From contig JAFGHG010000142.1 of assembly GCA_016939345.1 (NCBI GenBank), positions 1 through 39,074 on the forward strand: 39,074 nt of DNA, read 5' to 3'. The stretch is from Candidatus Omnitrophota bacterium (lineage in GTDB: Bacteria; Omnitrophota; Gorgyraeia; Duberdicusellales; 4484-171). The notes below the pieces were generated by a model. That model saw nothing but the letters and a program-made list of their open reading frames with translations. It was not told the DNA's origin and searched no databases. This document shows positions 24,109 to 31,501 of the stretch, piece by piece. The position numbers and the translations under genes were made by a program. Positions within the stretch are counted from its first letter, which is position 1, and each line of letters starts with the position of its first letter.

Positions 24109-25683
24109 GTGACCAAGAAAATGCAAATTTATGATACAACCTTAAGAGACGGTTCCCAGACAGAAGGCATTTCTTATTCTCTTATGGATAAGATCAATAT
24201 TGCCAAGCAACTGGATTCTTTCGGTATTGATTTCATAGAAGGTGGATGGCCGTTTTCAAACCCCAAGGATACTGAGCTGTTCAATTACTTTAAGAAGAAT
24301 CCCTTAAAGCATTCTAAAATTACGCCTTTTGGCTCAACTGCTCATCCTTCTAACCCTGCCTCCAAAGATAAGAATCTCCTGGCTTTGATAAAGGCTGATA
24401 CCGAATATGTAACTATTTTCGGTAAAACCTGGGATCTTCATGTCAGAGAGGTCTTAAAGATAAAACTTGAGGATAACTTAAAGATTATTTCTGAGAGCAT
24501 TAAGTTTCTTGTTAAAAAAGGAAAAAGGGTCTTTTATGATGCCGAGCATTTTTTTGACGGCTATAAGGCTAACCCGGAGTATGCTCTTTTGAGCTTGAGG
24601 GCTGCGGTTGAGTCCGGTGCTGAATTGCCTGTGCTTTGTGACACCAATGGCGGAAGCCTGCCCTGGGAAATCAAAGCAATAACCGAGGCAGTTAAAAAAG
24701 AGCTTGGAATAAAAGATTTTGGCATCCATTGCCATAATGATTTGGGTATGGCAGTGGCAAATTCCGTTATTACTGTTGGTTCGGGTTGCTGTCATATTCA
24801 GGGTACTATTAATGGTTACGGCGAACGCTGCGGCAACGCTGATTTGGTTACTATTATTGCAGTATTGCAGGTCAAGATGAATGAAAAAGTGGTTACTCCG
24901 GCCAAGATCAGCGAATTGACCCACTTATCAAACTATGTCAGCGAGCTGAGCAATATGGCCAATAAGGATAATCATCCTTTTGTAGGCAGAAGCGCTTTTG
25001 CCCACAAAGGAGGTATACATATCGATGCAGTCACTAAGAACCGCCAGGCCTATGAGCACATAAACCCGGTTCTTGTCGGCAACACCACCCGCTTTGTAGT
25101 TTCCGAACTTGCCGGGAAAACAACCTTAGTGGTAAAAGCAAAAGAATTGGAATTTGATCTTGATAAAAAGTCCAAAAAAGCTAAAAAGATATATAAGTTG
25201 CTACAAAAGCTGGAAAGCCAGGGTTATCAGTTCGAAGCTGCCGAGGGCTCATTTAAACTCTTGCTTCAAAAGGAATTTAGAAGATATAAAAGATTCTTTG
25301 ACCTTTTGGGTTTTAGGGTCATAATCGAAAGGCGTGATGATAACCGCCTTATTTCAGAAGCAACTATCAAGATGAGGATTAACGGTAAACTGGAACATAC
25401 GGCCTCAGAAGGCGATGGACCGGTTAATGCTTTGGATGGCGCTTTGCGAAAAGCCCTTCTAAAATACTATCCTAAACTCTCAGAAATGCACCTTACTGAT
25501 TTTAAAGTCCGGGTGCTTGATGAGAAAGCCGGAACAGCTGCCAAAGTAAGAGTTCTTATCCAGTCCCAGGATAAAGATGAAAATTGGTCGACTATCGGCG
25601 TTTCCGAGAACATCATCGAAGCTTCCTGGGAAGCCTTGGTAGACTCTGTTGAGTATAAGCTGCTAAAAGATTTCTATAAGTAA
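24109..25683 (+). CDS. cimA: (R)-citramalate synthase
   Basis: Condenses acetyl-CoA and pyruvate to citramalate, giving 2-oxobutanoate for isoleucine without threonine deaminase. The 524-residue protein has the HMGL-like TIM barrel: YDTTLRDGSQTEGISYSLMDKI at the start and IHCHNDLGMAVANSV for the metal. The C-terminal LeuA-type dimer/allosteric domain covers about 395-520. The DGSQTEGISYS wording and total length fit the CimA/AksA-like branch and differ from the LeuA at 31502. The start GTG 24109 is chosen because AAGGAG ends six bases upstream; TTG 24103 would sit on that site. It is followed by a 290-base gap leading to ilvB. Confidence 0.93.
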   Translation: MTKKMQIYDTTLRDGSQTEGISYSLMDKINIAKQLDSFGIDFIEGGWPFSNPKDTELFNYFKKNPLKHSKITPFGSTAHPSNPASKDKNLLALIKADTEYVTIFGKTWDLHVREVLKIKLEDNLKIISESIKFLVKKGKRVFYDAEHFFDGYKANPEYALLSLRAAVESGAELPVLCDTNGGSLPWEIKAITEAVKKELGIKDFGIHCHNDLGMAVANSVITVGSGCCHIQGTINGYGERCGNADLVTIIAVLQVKMNEKVVTPAKISELTHLSNYVSELSNMANKDNHPFVGRSAFAHKGGIHIDAVTKNRQAYEHINPVLVGNTTRFVVSELAGKTTLVVKAKELEFDLDKKSKKAKKIYKLLQKLESQGYQFEAAEGSFKLLLQKEFRRYKRFFDLLGFRVIIERRDDNRLISEATIKMRINGKLEHTASEGDGPVNALDGALRKALLKYYPKLSEMHLTDFKVRVLDEKAGTAAKVRVLIQSQDKDENWSTIGVSENIIEASWEALVDSVEYKLLKDFYK

Positions 25684-25745
25684 GCCGGCGATCCCCCCCT
25701 AACTCGTCCAAATAGTATAAAAATAACCTTATATTTATATTTTAT

Positions 25746-25773
25746 TTGTCTTTTTAGGGGGCAGTGATATAAT
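25746..25773 (+). promoter_or_regulatory. Promoter of the ilvB operon
   Basis: TTGTCT (25746-25751), a 16-base spacer and TATAAT (25768-25773), with TG one base before the -10 hexamer (extended -10), make a convincing promoter. It starts a leader of about 195 bases before ilvB. A CCCCCTA/TAGGGGG inverted repeat (25695-25701 and 25755-25761) has one arm in the spacer, so it could be an operator-like site or the 3' hairpin of cimA. Confidence 0.65.
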
Positions 25774-25820
25774 TAGAAACGATTATTTTAGGCCTATGAC
25801 CTCTTAAATATTTAAAGCGA

Positions 25821-25958
25821 ATGAGCTTTTTTAGCATAATTCTATCCAATTTAGGCAGTTTTAAGGCAGGCTTATTTGTGGTCCGCTCCCTGAGCGGATT
25901 TACTATGCCAACTCTATTTTTAACTTTTTTGCAAAAAAATAAAACAAATTCAAGATAA
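25821..25958 (+). CDS. Possible ilvB leader peptide ORF (45 codons)
   Basis: In the ilvB leader an ATG at 25821 opens a 45-codon frame ending with TAA at 25956. The peptide starts MSFFSIILSNLGSF and later has GLFVVRSL, so it is rich in Ile, Leu and Val; branched-chain operons in other bacteria use such leader peptides for attenuation. A TCCGCT/AGCGGA hairpin (25882-25898) lies within it. No clear ribosome site precedes it and no T-run follows the hairpin, so it may be chance. Confidence 0.3.
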   Translation: MSFFSIILSNLGSFKAGLFVVRSLSGFTMPTLFLTFLQKNKTNSR

Positions 25959-25973
25959 AAAAAGGATAATGCA

Positions 25974-27656
25974 ATGAAGATGAAAGGCGCGAAAATATTG
26001 ATTGAAAGTTTATTAAAGGAGAAGGTTGAAGTTATCTTCGGCTACCCCGGAGGTTCGGTCATACCTTTTTTTGATTATCTTTATGATGCCCCGATAAAAT
26101 TTTATTTACCCAGGCATGAACAGGCTGCTGCTCACGCCGCAGACGGTTATGCCCGCTCTACCGGCAAAGTAGGAGTTTGTGTTGCTACTTCCGGTCCGGG
26201 CGCAACAAACCTGACTACAGGCTTGGCTACAGCTTATATGGATTCAATACCTATAATTGCTATTACCGGTCAGGTAAAGACTACTTTGATTGGAAATGAC
26301 GCTTTTCAGGAAGCAGATGTTACTGGAATAACCCGTTCTATCACCAAGTATAACTACTTGGTAAAGGATGTTAAAGATCTGGCTTATACTGTAAAGGAGG
26401 CTTTTCATATAGCTGCCTCGGGAAGGCCTGGCCCGGTTGTCATTGATTTGCCGGTTGATGTTCAACTGCAGGAAGCTGAGTTCAGCTATCCTGAGAGGAT
26501 TGAGGTCAGGACATACTCCCCGACTCTTTTCGGCCACCCCGGACAGATAAAAAAAGCCTGCAGGCTTATTTATAAAGCCAAGCGGCCGGTTATACTTTCT
26601 GGAGGAGGTATAATTTCTTCCGGAGCCCATGGGGAGATACTGCGTTTTGCCGAGAAAATAAATTCACCTGTAAGCATGACGCTTTTAGGCATGGGAGGGT
26701 TTCCTTCTACACACGATCTTTCTTTAGGGATGCCGGGCATGCACGGCACTGTTTATGCTAACATGGCGATTACTGAGTCAGATCTGATTATATCAGCTGG
26801 CTGTCGTTTCGACGACAGGATTACCGGAAAAATCGAGGCCTTTGCTCCAGAAGCAAAAATAATCCATATAGATATAGACCCCACATCGATCAGTAAAAAC
26901 ATCAAGGTCGATGTTCCTATTGTCGGAGATGCTAAAAATATCATTGGTCAGCTTATTGAGGAACTGCAAGAAGATAAGCTTAGCGATACCAGCAGCTGGC
27001 ACAAGAAGATAAAAGAGTGGAAAAAGAAGCATCCTCTGACTTATAAAAAAGACGAAACAGGAAAGATAAAGCCCCAGCATGTAATAGAGGAGCTTTACCG
27101 TCAGACTAAGGGAAAGGCGATCGTCAGCACAGAAGTAGGTCAAAACCAGATGTGGGCAGCCCAGTTTTATAAGTATAATTACCCGCGCCAATTTTTATCC
27201 AGCGGCGGCCTGGGGACTATGGGCTATGGTTTTCCCGCGGCAATAGGAGCTAAAGTGGCTAATCCCAAAAAAGAGGTCATAGTTATAGCCGGTGATGGTT
27301 CGTTTCAGATGAACATCCAGGAGCTGGCAACCCTGAGCACTTACAATATTGGCGTTAAGGTTATAATCCTTAACAATAATTATTTAGGCATGGTAAGGCA
27401 GTGGCAGGAGTTATTTTATCAACGCCGTTATTCAGGCACTCCGCTTAAGAATCCTGATTTTGTAAAAGTAGCATCAGGTTACGGCATCAAGGGTCTTAGA
27501 GTAAAAAACCCTGCTGATGTCAGAAAATCAGTTAAGGACATACTTTCTTACAAAGGGGCTGTAGTTGCTGAATTTACTATTGAACCTGAGGAGAATGTAT
27601 TTCCTATGGTTCCGGCAGGAGAAGCCATTAACAGGATGATCGGCGGAATGGCTTGA
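25974..27656 (+). CDS. ilvB: Acetolactate synthase, large (catalytic) subunit
   Basis: Thiamine-diphosphate and FAD enzyme joining two pyruvates to acetolactate, or pyruvate and 2-oxobutanoate to acetohydroxybutyrate, for valine, leucine and isoleucine. The 560-residue protein shows VIFGYPGGSVIPFFDYLY, the cofactor-activating glutamate E49 in RHEQAAAHAADGYAR, the central FAD domain, and the ThDP-binding GDGSFQMNIQELATLS...NNNYLGMV with its metal ligands. Length and motifs are normal for biosynthetic AHAS. It is the first gene of the operon after the leader. The small subunit ilvN follows, but separated by a 73-codon Arg-rich gene. Confidence 0.97.
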   Translation: MKMKGAKILIESLLKEKVEVIFGYPGGSVIPFFDYLYDAPIKFYLPRHEQAAAHAADGYARSTGKVGVCVATSGPGATNLTTGLATAYMDSIPIIAITGQVKTTLIGNDAFQEADVTGITRSITKYNYLVKDVKDLAYTVKEAFHIAASGRPGPVVIDLPVDVQLQEAEFSYPERIEVRTYSPTLFGHPGQIKKACRLIYKAKRPVILSGGGIISSGAHGEILRFAEKINSPVSMTLLGMGGFPSTHDLSLGMPGMHGTVYANMAITESDLIISAGCRFDDRITGKIEAFAPEAKIIHIDIDPTSISKNIKVDVPIVGDAKNIIGQLIEELQEDKLSDTSSWHKKIKEWKKKHPLTYKKDETGKIKPQHVIEELYRQTKGKAIVSTEVGQNQMWAAQFYKYNYPRQFLSSGGLGTMGYGFPAAIGAKVANPKKEVIVIAGDGSFQMNIQELATLSTYNIGVKVIILNNNYLGMVRQWQELFYQRRYSGTPLKNPDFVKVASGYGIKGLRVKNPADVRKSVKDILSYKGAVVAEFTIEPEENVFPMVPAGEAINRMIGGMA

Positions 27657-27663
27657 TTTTGCT

Positions 27664-27885
27664 ATGGTCAACAAAAGAAAGCGAATACAGGATAGGCGCC
27701 AGAGAGTCAAAGACCGCCGGCAAAGGATGTATGATAGAAGACGGGAATCTGAATTCCGCCAATATGAAAAAGATGAAAGAAGAAGAAGAGAAGACAGAAG
27801 GCAGGGTAAAAGAGACAGGCGTTTCAATGTAGTTGACAGGCGTCAGATTGACAATGAGCTTTACGAAGAACATAGACAGGAGTAG
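27664..27885 (+). CDS. Arg-rich heptad-repeat small protein, unknown
   Basis: A 73-residue protein with 24 arginines, wedged between ilvB (7-base gap) and ilvN (3-base gap). D-R-R occurs at residues 10, 17, 24, 44, 51 and 58, with E-R-R at 38, so most copies are spaced by exactly seven residues. If helical, Asp and Arg pairs would form one stripe with a strong positive charge. The Arg pairs use different codons (AGG CGC, CGC CGG, AGA AGA, AGA AGG, AGG CGT), which argues for selection on the protein and not recent DNA duplication. No domain is recognised. RNA or nucleic acid binding, or a contact with the IlvBN complex, are possible guesses. The ribosome site is weak. Confidence 0.7.
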   Translation: MVNKRKRIQDRRQRVKDRRQRMYDRRRESEFRQYEKDERRRREDRRQGKRDRRFNVVDRRQIDNELYEEHRQE

Positions 27886-27888
27886 ATA

Positions 27889-28362
27889 ATGAAACATACG
27901 ATCCAGGCTTTAGTTGAGAACAGGTTCGGTGTTCTAGCCAGGGTTTCCTCTTTATTCAGTGCCAGAGGCTATAACATCGATTCTTTAGCAGTTGGAGAGA
28001 CCCAGGATCCCCAGGTATCTTGCATGACCATTGTTGTTAATGCCGAAGATGAAAGGATACTGGAACAAATAAAAAAGCAGCTTCATAAACTGATCGATGT
28101 AATCACAGTAGTTGATTTTACCAGAAGAGAATACATCGACAGAGATCTTATTTTGGCTAAGGTCCAGAAGAAAAAAGGTAAAGAGGGTTTGGTCGAAAAA
28201 TTAATAAAAAAATATCCAATCAAGCTGGTAGAACAAAAAAAGGATTTTTATATTTTGGAAATCTGCTCTGACCGGCATCAGGAAGAGGAGATTCTTAAGG
28301 AGCTGAATTCCATAGGCATCAAGGAGCTTGTAAGAACTGGCAGAATCGCAATCGGGAAATAA
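27889..28362 (+). CDS. ilvN: Acetolactate synthase, small (regulatory) subunit
   Basis: Regulatory partner of IlvB that conveys feedback inhibition, usually by valine. The 157-residue protein has the N-terminal ACT domain (HTIQALVENRFGVLARVSSLFSARGY, then NIDSLAVGETQDP) and the ALS_ss C-terminal domain (about 80-157). Length is usual for the IlvH/IlvN type. A GGAG ribosome site lies at the end of the Arg-rich gene just upstream of ATG 27889. Confidence 0.96.
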   Translation: MKHTIQALVENRFGVLARVSSLFSARGYNIDSLAVGETQDPQVSCMTIVVNAEDERILEQIKKQLHKLIDVITVVDFTRREYIDRDLILAKVQKKKGKEGLVEKLIKKYPIKLVEQKKDFYILEICSDRHQEEEILKELNSIGIKELVRTGRIAIGK

Positions 28363-28386
28363 ACGAACATCAATAATATTGAATGG

Positions 28387-28472
28387 GCCCCGTAAAAAGC
28401 TAGCATGTAGCTCGCTTAACGGGGCTCAATTCGAATAATCCCTTGACATTGAGTTAATTCAAATGTCAGGGG
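28387..28472 (+). promoter_or_regulatory. Two hairpins between ilvN and ilvC
   Basis: Hairpin 1: GCCCCGT (28387-28393) pairs with ACGGGGC (28419-28425), extended by AAGC/GCTT and an inner AGCTA/TAGCT. Hairpin 2: CCCTTGACATT (28440-28450) pairs with AATGTCAGGGG (28462-28472), 11 pairs with one G-T. Neither is followed by a T-run. Hairpin 2 ends about ten bases before the GAGGAGG site of ilvC and could affect its translation or protect the RNA end. Confidence 0.55.
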
Positions 28473-28496
28473 AAAGTCTCATTGAGGAGGTAGAAG

Positions 28497-29486
28497 ATGG
28501 CAAAGGTTTATTATGATAAAGATATAAGCATGGATGTTTTAAAGAAAAAGACAGTTGCTATTATAGGTTACGGCGCCCAGGGAAGGGCGCAGGCGCTTAA
28601 CCTTAAAGATTCTAAGGTCAAAGTTCTTATATCTGAGCTGCCCGGCACAAATAATTATAAACAGGCCATAAAAGACGGCTTCCAGCCTTTGACAGCTGCC
28701 GAGGCATCAAAAAAGGCTGATATTATCCATATTCTCACTCCGGATACCATACAGGCACAGGTATATAAAAAGGATATTGCCCCTTTTTTAAAGAAGGGTA
28801 AAGCCCTTGGATTCTCTCACGGATTCAATATCCATTTTCATCAGATACTGCCGCCGCCTGACGTTGATGTTTATATGGTCGCTCCTAAAGGGCCGGGATC
28901 ACTGGTAAGAGATATGTATGAGCAGAAGAAGGGAGTGCCCTGCCTTTTTGCTGTTTATCAAAACCCTTCAAAGAACGCTAGAAAAATCGCCCTTGCTTAT
29001 GCCAGGGCGCTTGGCGGTTCCCGTGCAGGAGTTATTGAAACTACATTTTCTGAAGAGACTGAAACAGACCTTTTCGGAGAGCAGGTTGTTCTTTGCGGAG
29101 GCCTTACCAAGCTTATTCAGAAAGGTTTTGAGACCCTTGTTGAAGCAGGTTATCAGCCGGAAGTAGCTTATTTTGAATGCCTGCACGAGGTAAAACTTAT
29201 AACTGACCTTATTTATTCAAAGGGTATAGGCGGTATGCGTTATGTTGTATCTGATACAGCAGAATACGGAGATCTTACCCGCGGCCCGAGGATAGTCACC
29301 GGGGAGACCAAAAAGGAGATGAAAAAAATTCTTTCTGAAATCCAGTCGGGAGAATTTGCCCGGGAATGGATACTAGAGACCCAGGCTGGAGCTCCGGTTT
29401 TTAAGGCTAAACGGAAGATAGAAGAAGATCATATAATAGAAAAAGTAGGCGCGTCTTTACGCAAGATGATGTCTTGGATCAAATGA
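28497..29486 (+). CDS. ilvC: Ketol-acid reductoisomerase, class I
   Basis: Isomerises and reduces acetolactate or acetohydroxybutyrate to the dihydroxy acid. The 329-residue class I enzyme has the Rossmann motif GYGAQGRAQAL and the knotted helical C-terminal domain with metal ligands in TDLFGEQ and FECLHEVKLITDLIY, and the substrate serine in YVVSDTAEYG. The cofactor loop after strand beta-2 reads S46-E47-L48-P49-G50-T51-N52-N53, where NADPH enzymes have G-L-R-x-G-S-x-S. The Arg and Ser residues that hold the 2' phosphate are replaced and an acidic residue is present, so NADH preference is likely. The ribosome site is GAGGAGG. Confidence 0.96.
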   Translation: MAKVYYDKDISMDVLKKKTVAIIGYGAQGRAQALNLKDSKVKVLISELPGTNNYKQAIKDGFQPLTAAEASKKADIIHILTPDTIQAQVYKKDIAPFLKKGKALGFSHGFNIHFHQILPPPDVDVYMVAPKGPGSLVRDMYEQKKGVPCLFAVYQNPSKNARKIALAYARALGGSRAGVIETTFSEETETDLFGEQVVLCGGLTKLIQKGFETLVEAGYQPEVAYFECLHEVKLITDLIYSKGIGGMRYVVSDTAEYGDLTRGPRIVTGETKKEMKKILSEIQSGEFAREWILETQAGAPVFKAKRKIEEDHIIEKVGASLRKMMSWIK

Positions 29487-29565
29487 GTCTTATTTTTTTC
29501 AAGCCGAAGGCGAAGAAAAAACATTTAGACGAAATTTAACCTTGACGCATGATGTGCCAAAGGCT

Positions 29566-29597
29566 GCGATTTAGGTTCACTTCTTTGCCTGAATCGC
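29566..29597 (+). other. Hairpin upstream of the DUF3352-like gene
   Basis: GCGATTTAGG (29566-29575) pairs with CCTGAATCGC (29588-29597), ten pairs with one G-T and a 12-base pyrimidine-rich loop. It sits shortly before the AAAGGAGGG ribosome site at about 29607-29615. No T-run follows, so it is not a standard terminator; it may stabilise the processed 5' end. Confidence 0.45.
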
Positions 29598-29621
29598 CTG
29601 CTCATTAAAGGAGGGTTTAAG

Positions 29622-31493
29622 ATGAAGAGACCTGTAATCATTGTTTTGATTGGTATTGTGGTGGCAGCCGGAATATTTTTTGCTGTGCAGACCTTTATCA
29701 AGCCGGGCAAGATCGGCGATATCGAATCTTTAGTGCCTTCCGAAGCAATTTATTACATTTATTCTTATCAGCTTGGCCAAAAAATAGAGGATTTTTGTAA
29801 CTCCGATTTTTTCTTAAAGATTAGCAACCTTTCTTTTTACCAGGAGTATTTACAGCCTTCCATTGACAAGAAAGAAAAGCTTTATAAAAATCTTTCTCAA
29901 GTTTACAACAGCGATTCAGCTCTGGCAGTATTTTCTCCGGGAATTGTCGCGCCTTCAGGCGGAATAGAGCCTATGATCGAGCCTGGAAAATTTATGTTAT
30001 TAGTGCGTATGGATACAAAGAAAAATATAAAAAAGACAATCGGAGATCTTTATCTTTTACTAAATGAGAAGGAAGATGTCTCTTATTCTACTTATAAAGG
30101 CATAAAGATAACCCATTATCAAATTCCTTTAGACAAAAGCAAGTTTCCCTTTCCTGATCTAAAAATAAGCTATGCTGTTTTAGGAGATATTTTAGTCAGC
30201 TCTAATACTGATGAGCTGTTAAAGCAATCAATAGACCTGTTTAATAAAAGCAGTACTGATTCTTTGCTCAATGATGAGGTATATAAAAAAATATCAGGCA
30301 AATATGCCGACAAAAAGAAAGATTCGTTTTTCTGGACTTTTATCAATTATAAGCGCTATACTGAAAAATTTCTCGCCCAGGTAGATGATATGTTTATTGA
30401 TCAGGCTCAGAATGAAAAGATGAGGGATTTTATTGAGAGTTTCATAGATGTTTCTGCCGGCATTATTTCCTATCTCGGATATGATAGCAGCAAATCTGGT
30501 TTTGTAGGCGAAAGCTATCAGCTTTATGATAAAAGTAAAGACGATCATGGCCTTTTAGAGATATCTTCTTCCAAAGGAAGCAAGAATGACCTGACCGCAG
30601 TGATTCCTCCTCAGTTTTTTGTTTATTTTGGCTGTTCGGGCAATATCTCCGGCTACTGGAACTATTTCAGCAAATTGATGATGTCTTCAGAGGAAATTAA
30701 ACAAAGCGCTATGGGAGATAGCATGTATGCAGCAGATAAACAGCCGTCTTTTTCTAAAACCATAAAAAGTTTGGAAACCTATTTAGGTTTAAGCATTGAG
30801 AAGGATGTTATGCCTTTGCTTGGTAATGATTTCAGCTTTGTAATCTCCGATTTAGAAGAAGTTTCTCTTGCTCCTAAAAGCGGGCAGATAAATCCCATGC
30901 AGCTTTTTCCCACGCCCATGCCTACGCTTAGCCTTTTGTTCGAAACAAAAGACCAGTCTTCGGCCGAGAAACTCAAGAGTTTGATAATTGAAAAGGTTAC
31001 CCAATTAAGTCCATCTCAGCCGGAGTCAGAACCATTTTTAAGCATAGCTGAAGATAGTTATGCTGGAGTTAATTTAAGTGTTATTTCGATAAAAGAGTTG
31101 CCGTTTCATCCGGTCTGTTTTGTTCTTAATGATAAGTGTATAATCTCTTCTACCACGGACCATGCTAAAAAAATAATCGATACTTCAAAACAAAGCTCTA
31201 ACAGCCTGGAAAACAACCTTGATTTTTCTTTTGATCCAAATAAGATTTTAAAAGGAAGTGCTGCCACTTTGATAGTTAAGTTTGCTGATTTAATAGATGC
31301 TATTGCTCAGACAAAAATCGTAAATTTTGCCAAGCCGAGCGTTGCTTTATTTAGCCAGGGTAAAGTTACTACCAATGATATCGATGACATAATCGATATT
31401 CTGGATGATATAAGTATTATTGCCCAGGCCAATGACATTACAGCAGATGGCACAGGCAGCGGGCTGTTTTATATTGGTATAGAGGGCTTATAG
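29622..31493 (+). CDS. Membrane-anchored DUF3352-like protein
   Basis: A 623-residue protein with an N-terminal uncleaved-type signal/anchor (about residues 4-26, VIIVLIGIVVAAGIFF) and a large outside part. The start of the domain, DIESLVPSEAIYYIYSYQL, and repeated beta-sheet units with statements such as YAVLGDILVSSNTDELLKQ and SFVISDLEEVSLAPK resemble DUF3352, a family of long periplasmic proteins of unknown role. Matching is by eye. It lies between ilvC (135-base gap with a hairpin) and leuA (8-base gap), with a strong AAAGGAGGG ribosome site. It is a foreign-looking passenger in a biosynthetic operon, although codon use seems like its neighbours. Confidence 0.75.
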   Translation: MKRPVIIVLIGIVVAAGIFFAVQTFIKPGKIGDIESLVPSEAIYYIYSYQLGQKIEDFCNSDFFLKISNLSFYQEYLQPSIDKKEKLYKNLSQVYNSDSALAVFSPGIVAPSGGIEPMIEPGKFMLLVRMDTKKNIKKTIGDLYLLLNEKEDVSYSTYKGIKITHYQIPLDKSKFPFPDLKISYAVLGDILVSSNTDELLKQSIDLFNKSSTDSLLNDEVYKKISGKYADKKKDSFFWTFINYKRYTEKFLAQVDDMFIDQAQNEKMRDFIESFIDVSAGIISYLGYDSSKSGFVGESYQLYDKSKDDHGLLEISSSKGSKNDLTAVIPPQFFVYFGCSGNISGYWNYFSKLMMSSEEIKQSAMGDSMYAADKQPSFSKTIKSLETYLGLSIEKDVMPLLGNDFSFVISDLEEVSLAPKSGQINPMQLFPTPMPTLSLLFETKDQSSAEKLKSLIIEKVTQLSPSQPESEPFLSIAEDSYAGVNLSVISIKELPFHPVCFVLNDKCIISSTTDHAKKIIDTSKQSSNSLENNLDFSFDPNKILKGSAATLIVKFADLIDAIAQTKIVNFAKPSVALFSQGKVTTNDIDDIIDILDDISIIAQANDITADGTGSGLFYIGIEGL

Positions 31494-31501
31494 GTGTTTA
31501 G

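Noticed and set aside
25861..25900. TGGTCCGC in the ilvB leader as a T-box riboswitch
   Set aside because: The T-box core (GGGTGGNACCGCG type) is not present, the leader is too short for a full stem I, and no terminator with a T-run follows.
27664..27885. The periodic AGA/CGN words as a CRISPR or DNA tandem repeat
   Set aside because: The periodicity is in the amino acids; codons differ between units, and there are no conserved repeats with unique spacers.
28443..28471. TTGACA at 28443 as the -35 of an ilvC promoter
   Set aside because: No -10 element lies 16-18 bases downstream; the hexamer is explained as part of hairpin 2.
29490..29520. T-run, GCC/GGC stem and A-run after ilvC as an intrinsic terminator
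   Set aside because: On the plus strand the T-run precedes the stem instead of following it, and the GC stem has only three pairs.
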